Assembly: GCA_028564925.1 (NCBI GenBank)
Contig: CM053030.1
Location: 405,185,603 to 405,249,602, forward strand
Reading direction: 5' to 3'
DNA length: 64,000 bases
From: Lithobates sylvaticus
Lineage: Eukaryota > Chordata > Amphibia > Anura > Ranidae
Position numbers and translations under genes: made by a program
Notes under the pieces: model-generated
Told to the model about the DNA's origin: nothing
Seen by the model: the letters and a program-made list of their open reading frames with translations, nothing else
Database searches by the model: none
In this document: positions 23,173-33,704 of the stretch, piece by piece
Layout of the letters: every line of letters starts with the position of its first letter
How positions within the stretch are numbered: the first letter of the stretch is position 1

Positions 23173-23461
23173 CTGCAAGACACAACACAAGACAAACCCT
23201 AATGACAGGCTAAACTCTCCTAAGCTTGACCCAATATAGGCCTCAATCTACAAGCAGTATAGGCCACTGATGCACCAACTTATAATTGTACCTTCGTTAT
23301 AACGATCGTTGCTCCCGTTACTTCATCCTCGTACATACGACACACTCGTGTTACGCTTTATATACACTGTGCATGCGTGAAACTCCACCCGCGTCGTCCG
23401 CCCCTGACGTTCTTTCTAGAATATTCCCCGCCCCTTCTCTTTTGTCGCAGTGGGAGACGAC

Positions 23462-23798
23462 ATGGCGGAGACACAGCAGGTGCTTAATAGCAGTAATGAG
23501 GAGGAAAGCCCGGAGCCCGAAACGTCTAGATCCAGGAGGAGATTTAAGGCATCAAATATGTCCTTTGGTGAGATGGTGGAGATGGTGGACATCTTGAAGG
23601 GGGCCAACTATGATGGGAAGTATGGACCATACCTAAGCCCAAATGTGAGAAAGGCCAAGATCATGACTAAAGTTGTGAAGAGTCTGCACCAGAATTTTGG
23701 GGTACGACGATCAAAGGAGCAATTGAGGAAGAGATGGCCAGACCTCAAATTAAGGAAGCAAGATCAGTACAGAAGGATCAAGAAAGTGCTTCTAAAAA
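23462..23798 (+). pseudogene. Harbinger Myb/SANT-like protein, exon 1
   Basis: Starts ATGGCGGAGACACAGCAGG at 23462 and runs to a strong donor (AAAAA/GTAAGT) at 23798/23799. The product begins MAETQQVLNSSNEEESPEPE, with an acidic leader. A basic segment (SRSRRRFKASN) and a trihelix Myb/SANT-like domain follow (about residues 35-110: FGEMVEMVDIL, YGPYLSPNVRKAKIM, LRKRWPDLKLRK). In Harbinger elements this partner binds transposon ends and carries the transposase into the nucleus. Exon 1 is intact, but the gene as a whole has a stop in exon 2. Confidence 0.82.
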
Positions 23799-24019
23799 GT
23801 AAGTAGTTGTCATGTGTTCCTATTATTATTATTACTTGCATGCCGCTCCATGTGCTTTTCTTGTACAGTTTAAAATGGCTACTTTCATGTTCGCGGGCAC
23901 AGTAATCGGTCGTAAGAAATATTGTTCGTTTGACAACTAAATACAATGTTTTTGGCAGATACAGGGTTAACTACATTTGGCCATGATAATTTGTATAAAA
24001 AGAAGTTTAGGACATTGTT

Positions 24020-27000
24020 GTCAGGGCCCCACTCGTGATGTGTGGTCGAATCGGCGTGCGCGCATGCGCACGCGCGCCGCTGATTCGTCCGGGCGTCGGA
24101 ACGGGGGTGCGCTCCGGCGGATTCCTCAGGCGCGCGCGCGGCGAGCACGGGCGCGCGCATCGCGGGCGCACACGTGACGCGTTGGCGCTGCTTGGCGCCA
24201 GTGGCCCTTTAAAAGAAGTGGCAGTTGCACTGAATTGGTGCTGTTCGTCTACAGTCTTACCCCTGTGAAACCTGTCTCTGCCTGAACCCTCCTGAAAACC
24301 TTACCCGGCTTCCGTTTGACTCTGCTGCCTTCTCCATCCCTGATCCCGGCTTGTTTATTCTGCTTGACTGATACTGAACGCTGACCTCCTGCCTGTCTGA
24401 CCTCTCTACTGCCTGAAGGGTATGTGGGGAAATACTGCGCCAAACCTAAACACACTGTAGCAGCCAGCACAACAATTAGACATAAATTGCATAAAAGAGA
24501 AATAAAGGCAAGTGCGGCGCTCAAATATTCACGCAAATGTCCCTGATTTTCACAAAATGCAACACAAGAAACGAATAGCCTGTGTGCAGTATTGTGAGGC
24601 AGGAATTTTTTTGGTGGGTATCCCCTAGAGAAGGGGGGTGCCAGTAGGGATTTATCCACTGGTATGTGCAATCACATCCCTGGAAGGGTAGTGTTGTAAT
24701 AGTGAAAACCACAAATAAAATAGAAAAAAACAATCATTAGCCAAGTTAAAAATTGGAACAGTGTTAACCCCTAGGTTAGAAGAGGCATATGTTCAATGTC
24801 CTTCTATGGAGAAAAAGGATAAGTTGCTATATAGCCTGCATCCTTATCCAAAAATGCAGTAAGAGGAGTTCCACTTCCTGAAAAATCGCATCAAAAGTTA
24901 TGGTGCGATTTTACATCAGTCAAGGTGCAACAAAATTCAGAAAAATGAACTCCAAACCAAAACAGTTTCAGAAAGTTCACAGTCCTGAAATATTCGATGT
25001 TATAGACAGAAACTGTAGTATTAGCCCTAGGAAAGGAACACTGTGTTTAGCGTTTGGTATATGTTTGGTTAAACGTCACAACAAATGATTACAGCAGGTG
25101 AAGTGTTTTCCTTGTAAATGTCTCAACAATCTGAAACGTGAAAACCATAATATATCGTGGTACTGATCATAAGTGAAACAAAACAACCAGTGATCAATAA
25201 TGACATGCTATTACGGTTAAAAATGTATAAATGAAATGAAAATATATAAGAAGTTCATTCTCAAAATATAATTTTCGGCTGGTATAATATAGCTTTGTTC
25301 CCAAAAATCCTCAGAGGGGTGCAGTATACCACTGGGAGTGCTCTGGGTTTGCGATTAGCTTGATGAATACTATACGTAAATGAAGCAAAAGATGGATACC
25401 CTTACCGGAGCTGGTGGACTCACGGACCTCTCGGTGGTGAGTCAATAGGGCTTGGACCGGAAACACCGGATAGATGGAAGATGTATTGTAGTCCGTCAAA
25501 TCGGCTGAAGTATTGCTCAAGGTAAGTAGATCCTCTTACCCGCCTCTTGTTAGGGGGTCCCGGTGAGGAAGTGCTGAACTACGTTCCTGTGGGGATCCTC
25601 ATCCACGGTGGTTCAAGCAAGGAGGAGAAAGACAAAGGAGGCAACTCCTCATAGTGTAAATACCAACTTTAAATTGGTGTTTATTGTTAAAAAGGTATTT
25701 TAAAAACAATTTTCTTTGCGCAAAGATAAGTAAAAAAATAGTGGCTTAGGCAGACATCCAACCCGACATGTTTCGCTGGGGTACAGTTGAAGCCTGCAGG
25801 AGGTGAAACATGTCGGGTTGGATGTCTGCCTAAGCCACTATTTTTTTACTTATCTTTGCGCAAAGAAAATTGTTTTTAAAATACCTTTTTACCGCCGAGA
25901 GGTCCGTGAGTCCACCAGCTCCGGTAAGGGTATCCATCTTTTGCTTCATTTACGTATAGTATTCATCAAGCTGATCGCAAACCCAGAGCACTCCCAGTGG
26001 TATACTGCACCCCTCTGAGGATTTTTGGGAACAAAGCTATATTATACCAGCCGAAAATTATATTTTGAGAATGAACTTCTTATATATTTTCATTTCATTT
26101 ATACATTTTTAACCGTAATAGCATGTCATTATTGATCACTGGTTGTTTTGTTTCACTTATGATCAGTACCACGATATATTATGGTTTTCACGTTTCAGAT
26201 TGTTGAGACATTTACAAGGAAAACACTTCACCTGCTGTAATCATTTGTTGTGACGTTTAACCAAACATATACCAAACGCTAAACACAGTGTTCCTTTCCT
26301 AGGGCTAATACTACAGTTTCTGTCTATAACATCGAATATTTCAGGACTGTGAACTTTCTGAAACTGTTTTGGTTTGGAGTTCATTTTTCTGAATTTTGTT
26401 GCACCTTGACTGATGTAAAATCGCACCATAACTTTTGATGCGATTTTTCAGGAAGTGGAACTCCTCTTACTGCATTTTTGGATAAGGATGCAGGCTATAT
26501 AGCAACTTATCCTTTTTCTCCATAGAAGGACATTAAACATATGCCTCTTCTAACCTAGGGGTTAACACTGTTCCAATTTTTAACTTGGCTAATGATTGTT
26601 TTTTTCTATTTTATTTGTGGTTTTCACTATTACAACACTACCCTTCCAGGGATGTGATTGCACATACCAGTGGATAAATCCCTACTGGCACCCCCCTTCT
26701 CTAGGGGATACCCACCAAAAAAATTCCTGCCTCACAATACTGCACACAGGCTATTCGTTTCTTGTGTTGCATTTTGTGAAAATCAGGGACATTTGCGTGA
26801 ATATTTGAGCGCCGCACTTGCCTTTATTTCTCTACTGCCTGAACCTACCTACCTGCCTGCCAAGTGTATCCAGACCCGGCCTGCCTGACGACCCCTCTGC
26901 CTGTCTCTCTACATGCTGCACACCCCCAGAATCGCTAACGCCATCTCAAAGTCATCCTGTATCCGGACCCTGCTCCGCTGCCTACCAGTCTCTGCTCCTT

Positions 27001-27173
27001 CAGCTTCCAGGAGAGTGTTACTGGCCAGCTACATCTGCCACCGCATCCAGTCCAGGCACTCCTACCCCGCTGTGCTCACGGGACCACTGTCTCCACTTCA
27101 GTGGGCCCTGAACCAGAGCCGTAAGAGAGGCCCTCTCCCAGCAAAGTCAGGCTCTCCACTCAGGTACCTAACA
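24020..27173 (+). repeat. Left LTR of the Gypsy element, split by a hairpin insertion
   Basis: LTR sequence occupies 24020-24417 and 26829-27173, counting the 15-bp target duplication once on each side. The GC-rich start and the CCCTTTAAAAGAAG (TATA-like) segment near 24205 match the right LTR. Confidence 0.92.
24418..26828. mobile_element. Hairpin element 1 (long inverted repeat with one-sided tail)
   Basis: Flanked by the 15-bp duplication TCTCTACTGCCTGAA (24403-24417 and 26829-26843); the unfilled site is seen in the other LTR. The outer arm from 24501 pairs with the sequence ending 26828. The left arm carries about 255 extra bases (about 25435-25690) relative to the right. The inner ends meet around 25760-25800, next to GCGAAACATGTCGGG on both sides. 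An 83-bp unpaired tail (24418-24500) lies at the left; its reverse complement has GGCGCAGTATTTCCCCACAT near the outer end. It encodes no protein. Confidence 0.9.
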
Positions 27174-27185
27174 GTACGAACAGCC

Positions 27186-30100
27186 ATGACTGAGCCTGCG
27201 GGAGAAGCCTCTACCATGAAGGAGATCTGCTCCCACCTAGCAGCCCTCACCCAGGCGGTGCAATCCCTTCAAGAAGGATATACCAGACTGGAAGGACGAG
27301 TGCAGCAACTTGCTGGTCCCGACGTTGCAGCCCCTGCGCCTCCTGCACCACCTGCTACTCCTCCACCTGCAGTGGTAATGCTGCCTCCGGAACCAAGAGT
27401 GCCTGTTCCAGATCGGTTCTCCGGTGATCGCTCCAAGTTCCGGGTCTTCCGCAACGCCTGTCAGTTATATTTCGCCCTACAACCCAGAACTTTCTCCCTA
27501 GAGGCCACTAAAGTGGGGTTTGTGATTTCACTGCTGCAGGGCGAGCCTCAGATCTGGGCACACCGCCTGTTGGAGGGGAATAGCATGCTAACCCAATCCC
27601 TCTCATCCTTCCTGGAGGCTATGGCGCAACTCTACGAGGACCCCCAGTTAACCACCACAGCCGAATCTGCTCTGTCTGCGCTCCAGCAGGGTCGCAGAAC
27701 GGCCGAGGACTATGTGACAGACTTTAGACGCTGGAGCGCAGAAACCCAATGGAACGACTCTGCATTAAGGCACCAGTTCCGCACGGGCCTCTCTGAAGGC
27801 CTAAAGGACGAACTTGCCCGCGTGGGCACCCCTGATACCCTGGAGGGCCTGATAAACCTGAGCATCCAGATTGATCGTCGGCTCCGGGAGCGCAGAGTTG
27901 AGAGATCTGCCCAAGTCCACCGCCCGGCCTGGATGACCGCAAAAGCCCCATTGCCGGCCACCCGCTACCTGCCCGCTCAACCGGTGGGCCCTACCCATTC
28001 TTCTCTCGATGCCGGCGAGCCGATGCAACTTGGTCTCATGCGACCTACTCTGTCCCCGAAGGAACGAGCCCGACGCCGGCAACTAAACTTGTGCCTGTAT
28101 TGCGGTGGGTCTGGACACTTTGTGAACCGATGCCCGAGTAAGACACGTAAGTGCCTTTCGTCTGTGTCAGCCAACTTTGTACCCTTGCCAGTCCATGCCA
28201 CCCACATCTCTTTATCCCTGTCGTTTCAGTTCCTGGGAAAGACGGTTCTCACCAGCGCTATCCTTGACTCAGGAGCTTGCAGCTGTTTCATCGATGCCAC
28301 TTTTGCCAGCCAGCACGACATTCCTCTCCAGAAAAAGGCCCACGGACTATCCGTCTTTCTGGCTGACGGTTCCCGCATTAGATCAGGCCAAGTTGTTCAA
28401 GAAACCCAACCCTTGCTCACCACCTCTTCCCTTCACCACAAGGAACTATTAACCTTGGATGTAATCTCTTCCCCCCTGTTTCCGGTAATCCTGGGTATTC
28501 CCTGGCTGCAGGCTCACGACCCAACCATCAGTTGGTCCACAGGGGAGGTTAAGTTCCAGTCCCCCTACTGCTTGGAGCACTGCCTACATGAAGTTCCGGC
28601 ACAACCCACTACGCTTCTCTGTCTGGACTCTGATGTTAACCTTGATCAAGTAGTGCCGGAACCCTACCACGAATTCCTGGACGTTTTTAGCAAACGGGGG
28701 GCGGATTCTCTACCTCCACACCGCACCTATGATTGCCCTATTGAACTTTTGCCAGGAGCTGAGATTCCATTCGGGTGTATCTTCCCCCTTTCTGAGACGG
28801 AACAAGAGGCCCTGAAGGCTTACATTTCAGAGAATCTGAAGAAGGGGTTCATACGTCACTCCACTTCACCTGCTGGGGCCGGCATATTCTTTGTGACCAA
28901 GAAAGATCAGTCACTCCGACCCTGTGTGGATTACCGGGAACTGAACAAGATTACGATTAAAAACCGATATCCCCTACCCTTAATCCCAGAACTGTTCCAA
29001 AAGCTAAGAGCGGCCACCATATTCTCCAAACTGGACTTAAGGGGGGCCTACAACCTGGTCCGCATCCGACCAGGCGACGAGTGGAAGACTGCTTTTCGTA
29101 CCCGCTTCGGGCATTACAAATACCTGGTCATGCCCTTTGGCCTCTGTAATGCCCCGGCCACCTTCCAGCACCTCATAAATGAGGTCTTCAGAGACTTCCT
29201 GGACATTTTTGTCATTGTATACTTGGATGACATCCTGATCTTTTCCAGGACGCTTGAGCAGCATCGGGGACATGTGGCCCGAGTCTTACTCCGTCTCCGT
29301 CAACACGGATTATATGCCAAAGCAGAGAAGTGCACCTTCGAACAGCAGAGCATCAAATTCCTGGGACTTGAGATTTCCCCAGCAGGCATTGAGATGGACC
29401 CACAGAAGGTAACAGCTGTACTGGACTGGCCGGCCCCCTCTGATAAAAAGGGTGTGCAGCGTTTTGTCGGATTTGCGAACTTTTACAGGAAGTTCATCAA
29501 GGGGTTCTCGGCCATCATCTCACCAATTACGCAGCTAACAAGGCAGAACGTACGGTTTTATTGGGGTCCAGAGGCTCAGGAGGCATTTGTAAAACTTAAG
29601 GGGCGATTCACATCCGCTCCCATCCTCAGTCACCCTGACCCGTCTCTTCCATACATCCTGGAAGTGGATGCCTCCGAGGTAGCAGTGGGAGCCGTGGTCT
29701 CCCAACGCCAGGGCAATAACGACCTAATGCACCCTGTGGGCTTCTTTTCCCGGAAACTTTCCCCTGCCGAAAGGAACTATGACGTGGGTGACCGAGAACT
29801 GCTAGCCATTAAGTCAGCGTTGGAGGAATGGCGGTACTTGCTGGAAGGGGCAGTCCATCCTGTGTTAATATACACAGACCACAAAAACCTCGAATACTTG
29901 AGGACGGCAAAACGCTTAAAACCACGACAAGCCCGCTGGGCCCTGTTCTTTTCTCGTTTCAGCTTCCACATTACCTACCGGCCTGGATCTAAGAACGTGA
30001 AGCCTGATGCGCTCTCACGCATGTATGACTGCCCTAAGGACCCCACACCTCCAGATACCATCCTTCCTGCAAGCAGTTTCCTCTTGTTACAACCAGATTT

Positions 30101-31760
30101 ACTGTCCCAGATCAGGGAAGCATCCCTGAACCCGCTCCTTCCCCCAGGACTGGCACTAACCCAGAGAGAAGGATTACTGTGGAAGGATAGTCAGGTGTTT
30201 GTCCCCGAACCCGTCCGGGTTAAAGTATTGGCCCCCCTCCACGACCACCCACTAGCAGGACATTTTGGGGCCCGTAAAACCCTCGATCTGGTGCAGCGCA
30301 CCTTCTGGTGGCCTGGTCTGAAGGAATTCTGTTCCAAGTACGTTAGCTCCTGCCCAGTATGTTCCCGAAGCAAGACCACTAGGGGCCGAGCCTGGGGCCT
30401 ACTTAAGCCTCTTCCTGCACCCGATCGACCCTGGCGTATGATTACGATGGACTTCATTGTCGAGTTGCCACCCTCTGAAGGTCACACGGCCATCTTTGTA
30501 GTCGTTGACCGACTCTCAAAGATGGCCCACTTCCTGCCCCTAAGGGGAACTCCATCCGCAGCAGAGACGGCCCGTGTATTTATCAGAGAGATCATTAGGT
30601 TACACGGGGTACCCAAGAACATAGTTTCGGACAGGGGAGTCCAGTTCACCTCTCGGTTCTGGAGGGCACTGTGTGAGAGCTTAAAGATCGAGCTGGCCCT
30701 ATCCTCGGCTTACCACCCACAGACCAATGGGCAGACTGAGCGCACGAACCAGACCCTTGAACAATATATTAGGTGTTTCACTTCATTCGTGCAAGACGAT
30801 TGGGTGTCTCTACTGCCCTTAGCAGAATTTGCATATAACAATGCCAGTCACTCAACCACAGGGCAGTCCCCGTTCTTTGCTAATTATGGGTTCCACCTAA
30901 CCTTTCTCCCAGATTTTCTTGCAGAATCCTCTGTTCCAGCAGTCCAGGACACGGTGACATTCCTTAGCCGCAACAACCAGGTTCTTCAGGATGCCATAAC
31001 CAAGGCCCAGGCGGACAGTAAGAAAGCCTTTGACCAAAAGAGGAGGGGAGAACTAAATCTGCAAATCGGGGATCAGGTATGGCTTTCCTCTTCTAATTTA
31101 AAGTTAGCCTGTCCATCTAAGAAGTTGGCACCCAAGTTCCTGGGCCCTTTTCCTGTAAAGAGGAGGATCAATGAGGTGTCCTATGAACTATCTCTGCCTG
31201 GCACCATGAAGGTACACCCCGTATTTCATGTCTCCCTGTTGAAACCCTCGGTGCCCGACCCCTTCCCCAATAGGGAGTCCGGGCCTCCTGACCCTGTCCT
31301 AGTGGATGGAAACGAGGAGTACGAGGTAGAAGTTGTGCTAGATTGTAGAAGGCGACAAGGGCAAAGGCAGTTTCTAATTAAGTGGAAGGGCTACGGTCCG
31401 GAAAGTAACTCCTGGGAACCTGAGGACAATATACATGCTGAAAGACTAATTCGTGCCTTCTTTATCTCGCACCCCGAGAAGGATGATCAATTGGGCACCC
31501 GGAGGTTGCCCCTCGTGGGGGGGCAATGTCAGGGCCCCACTCGCGATGTGCGGTCGAATCGGCGTGCGCGCCGATTCGTCCGGGCGTCGGAACGGGGGTG
31601 CGCTCCGGCGGATTCCTCAGGCGCGCGCGCGCGTGCGCGGCGAGCGCGGGCGCTCGCATCGCGGGCGCACGCGCTGGCGCTGCTTGGCGCCAGTGGCCCT
31701 TTAAAAGAAGTGGCAGTTGCACTGAATTGGTGCTGTTCGTCTACAGTCTTACCCCTGTGA
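27186..31760 (+). CDS. Gypsy Gag-Pol single reading frame with chromodomain
   Basis: One uninterrupted frame. In order it has a Gag coiled coil and capsid-like region and a CCHC knuckle (CLYCGGSGHFVNRCP, near 28092). The aspartic protease follows (LDSGACS, near 28264), then reverse transcriptase (YLDDIL, near 29220) and RNase H (EVDAS, near 29660). Next comes integrase, with an HHCC zinc site and a catalytic core from about 30440. At the end is a chromodomain (FLIKWKGYGPESNSWEP, near 31370), which guides insertion to marked chromatin in this clade. The start is the ATG just after the left LTR. A Gag-Pol fusion without a frameshift site is usual for many vertebrate chromoviruses. Confidence 0.92.
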   Translation: MTEPAGEASTMKEICSHLAALTQAVQSLQEGYTRLEGRVQQLAGPDVAAPAPPAPPATPPPAVVMLPPEPRVPVPDRFSGDRSKFRVFRNACQLYFALQPRTFSLEATKVGFVISLLQGEPQIWAHRLLEGNSMLTQSLSSFLEAMAQLYEDPQLTTTAESALSALQQGRRTAEDYVTDFRRWSAETQWNDSALRHQFRTGLSEGLKDELARVGTPDTLEGLINLSIQIDRRLRERRVERSAQVHRPAWMTAKAPLPATRYLPAQPVGPTHSSLDAGEPMQLGLMRPTLSPKERARRRQLNLCLYCGGSGHFVNRCPSKTRKCLSSVSANFVPLPVHATHISLSLSFQFLGKTVLTSAILDSGACSCFIDATFASQHDIPLQKKAHGLSVFLADGSRIRSGQVVQETQPLLTTSSLHHKELLTLDVISSPLFPVILGIPWLQAHDPTISWSTGEVKFQSPYCLEHCLHEVPAQPTTLLCLDSDVNLDQVVPEPYHEFLDVFSKRGADSLPPHRTYDCPIELLPGAEIPFGCIFPLSETEQEALKAYISENLKKGFIRHSTSPAGAGIFFVTKKDQSLRPCVDYRELNKITIKNRYPLPLIPELFQKLRAATIFSKLDLRGAYNLVRIRPGDEWKTAFRTRFGHYKYLVMPFGLCNAPATFQHLINEVFRDFLDIFVIVYLDDILIFSRTLEQHRGHVARVLLRLRQHGLYAKAEKCTFEQQSIKFLGLEISPAGIEMDPQKVTAVLDWPAPSDKKGVQRFVGFANFYRKFIKGFSAIISPITQLTRQNVRFYWGPEAQEAFVKLKGRFTSAPILSHPDPSLPYILEVDASEVAVGAVVSQRQGNNDLMHPVGFFSRKLSPAERNYDVGDRELLAIKSALEEWRYLLEGAVHPVLIYTDHKNLEYLRTAKRLKPRQARWALFFSRFSFHITYRPGSKNVKPDALSRMYDCPKDPTPPDTILPASSFLLLQPDLLSQIREASLNPLLPPGLALTQREGLLWKDSQVFVPEPVRVKVLAPLHDHPLAGHFGARKTLDLVQRTFWWPGLKEFCSKYVSSCPVCSRSKTTRGRAWGLLKPLPAPDRPWRMITMDFIVELPPSEGHTAIFVVVDRLSKMAHFLPLRGTPSAAETARVFIREIIRLHGVPKNIVSDRGVQFTSRFWRALCESLKIELALSSAYHPQTNGQTERTNQTLEQYIRCFTSFVQDDWVSLLPLAEFAYNNASHSTTGQSPFFANYGFHLTFLPDFLAESSVPAVQDTVTFLSRNNQVLQDAITKAQADSKKAFDQKRRGELNLQIGDQVWLSSSNLKLACPSKKLAPKFLGPFPVKRRINEVSYELSLPGTMKVHPVFHVSLLKPSVPDPFPNRESGPPDPVLVDGNEEYEVEVVLDCRRRQGQRQFLIKWKGYGPESNSWEPEDNIHAERLIRAFFISHPEKDDQLGTRRLPLVGGQCQGPTRDVRSNRRARRFVRASERGCAPADSSGARARARRARALASRAHALALLGASGPLKEVAVALNWCCSSTVLPL

Positions 31761-32239
31761 AACCTGTCTCTGCCTGAACCCTCCTGAAAACCTGACCCGG
31801 CTTCCGTTTGACTCTGCTGCCTTCTCCATCCCTGATCCCGGCTTGTTGATTCTGCTTGACTGATACTGAACGCTGACCTCCTGCCTGTCTGACCTCTCTA
31901 CTGCCTGAACCTACCTACCTGCCTGCCAAGTGTATCCAGACCCGGCCTGCCTGACGACCCCTCTGCCTGTCTCTCTACATGCTGCACACCCCCAGAATCG
32001 CTAACGCCATCTCGGGGTCATCCTGTATCCGGACCCTGCTCCGCTGCCTACCAGTCTCTGCTCCTTCAGCTTCCAGGAGAGTGTTACCGGCCAGCTACAT
32101 CTGCCACCGCATCCAGTCCAGGCACTCCTACCCCGCTGTGCTCACGGGACCACTGTCTCCACTTCAGTGGGCCCTGAACCAGAGCCGTAAGAGAGGCCCT
32201 CTCCCAGCAAAGTCAGGCTCTCCACTCAGGTACCTAACA
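31527..32239 (+). repeat. Right LTR of the Gypsy element
   Basis: 713 bp, uninterrupted. It provides the empty site for the hairpin insertion in the left LTR (CCTCTCTACTGCCTGAACC near 31887-31910). Confidence 0.93.
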
Positions 32240-32583
32240 TTGTTGTCTAGATATGTTTGAAACTAGAGGGAATTGCAAACTTCATTCAGTGTAATGTAAG
32301 GAAATGACACTCAGCAGCTGTTTATACATTTGGACTCAGGTGCACTAGTGTGGGACATAAGAACAAACTTTTTAGGGTGTCCTACATAGGTGCTCAAGTG
32401 GATACTAGGGGTGTCTACTTGTCAAAAAAAGGTAAGTATTCCAGCTTTGGTAAGGGAAAAAATCATGTCTTCAGCTTTGAACTCTGCCAAAACATTGTAC
32501 CCCACTTCCAAGCAATGTTTCCTAATCCTATTTCTGGCCTCTAATATCTTTGTGTTAAGTATACCTTTTGTTTCATTCTCATA

Positions 32584-32710
32584 GGGGAGAAAAGACTCGG
32601 GACATTAGAGGACACCAGGGACCCCCCACCTCCTGAAGAAGGGTAACAGAGGACACCACAACCTGGGCATGTGGAGGAAGGAGAGGTGGTTGAGATTGTC
32701 ACCACAACAG
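32584..32710 (+). pseudogene. Harbinger Myb-like protein, exon 2
   Basis: Acceptor TTCTCATAG precedes 32584 and donor ACAG/GTGAGT ends the exon. It joins exon 1 in phase and encodes EKRLGTLEDTRDPPPPEEG. It then meets TAA at 32644-32646, after which the frame resumes (HVEEGEVVEIVTTT). Related copies as I remember them read through at this point, so the stop is an inactivating change. Confidence 0.75.
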
Positions 32711-32795
32711 GTGAGTGCCTGACACCACAGATTCAGGTAATAGATGTATGCTTGCATATTTATAATACATGGTGTGGATTTTCTTTTTTTTTAGG

Positions 32796-32964
32796 TGATG
32801 TGCAGGTTGTGGAAGAACAATCACATCATTTCACCAGTAACAGTGCCCAAAGGCTAATCCAGGACATAATGTTTTGTAGTCGTGATTTAGACTTTATAAA
32901 GCAAAAAACAAATGAGATTGAACAAAAACTGAAGAACATGATTGATTTACTAGGAAGAATATAA
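32796..32964 (+). pseudogene. Harbinger Myb-like protein, exon 3
   Basis: Follows acceptor TTTTTTTTAG. It encodes a Gln/Glu-rich C-terminal helix (SAQRLIQDIM...IKQKTNEIEQKLKNMI), probably a coiled coil used for dimerisation, and ends in TAA at 32962-32964. Confidence 0.75.
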
Positions 32965-33704
32965 ATAGCCAAAAAATGACAACATTTGTTTTATTTTCTG
33001 TCAAAATTTGTATGCATTTTCAAAGCCAAATTTTGAAGATGCACACAGTGTGTCAACATGTGCTATCTGCCATCAGGGAATATCAATGTACGTGTTTTGT
33101 GGCTGCAACCCCTTCCTCAAAACTCAAGTAGGTGAGAGGAAGTGGTTGCACCCCCAAAACACCTCCATTGATCCCCCATGATGAGAGATAACATTAGACA
33201 TGGGATCAGGAGGGAAATCCCTAGTTTGACTCCCAATTTGTGGGCATCTTCAAAATTTGGCTTTTACAGGGGTGACATCACCCCATCCGATGAAGGCAAA
33301 ATCAACACATTTTGGACACTATTATGTCTGATATTGCCTTCAGTTTTTCAATGTTGAAGTTCCTGAGTTGTGTATGTTATGTTTTGAAACATGTAACCTA
33401 AAAAACAATTCAAGTTAAAACTTTATGAAACCAAGAATTTTTTTTTTATTTTTTTTAATGTTTTATAACGCACATGTGCATGTGCACAGAGTAAAAGGTT
33501 TTATACTCAACAATGTGTGGCTTCTTCTTTCAATGCTCAATACCAGTTTTTTGTGTTAAGTTGGTGTTTACAGTGACAATGGGTGTTCTTTAATAATGGA
33601 AAAAACACTTGGCACTACAAGTGCACTATGAGAACCTAGGAGACCACAAAAAGAAACACAAGCAGTAAATGAAAATCAAGATTTTAGCTGATAAAATAAA
33701 AAAA
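32965..33704. other. Interior of the Harbinger element, between its two genes
   Basis: AT-rich 3' flanks of the convergent genes, with CATTTT/CAAAATTTG inverted motifs. Nothing else seen. Confidence 0.5.

Larger units (their letters stand above)
24020..32239 (+). mobile_element. Chromodomain Gypsy (chromovirus) LTR retrotransposon, whole-looking
   Basis: LTRs start TGTCAGGGCC and end CCTAACA, and TTGT flanks both ends as a 4-bp target duplication. It lies in intron 1 of the Harbinger Myb-like gene, on the same strand. A G-rich tract just before 31527 fits a polypurine tract. The LTRs differ by roughly ten substitutions and a few small indels over about 700 bp, so the insertion is young. The left LTR is interrupted by a hairpin element (24418-26828). 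Apart from that insertion the element looks whole. Confidence 0.93.

Noticed and set aside
24900-26429. Identical small open frames on opposite strands (also 56755-58140)
   Set aside because: They are the two arms of inverted repeats; symmetry explains the identity.
26913-27185. Upstream extension of the Gypsy Gag-Pol frame
   Set aside because: It lies inside the left LTR. The ATG directly after the LTR is the likely start.
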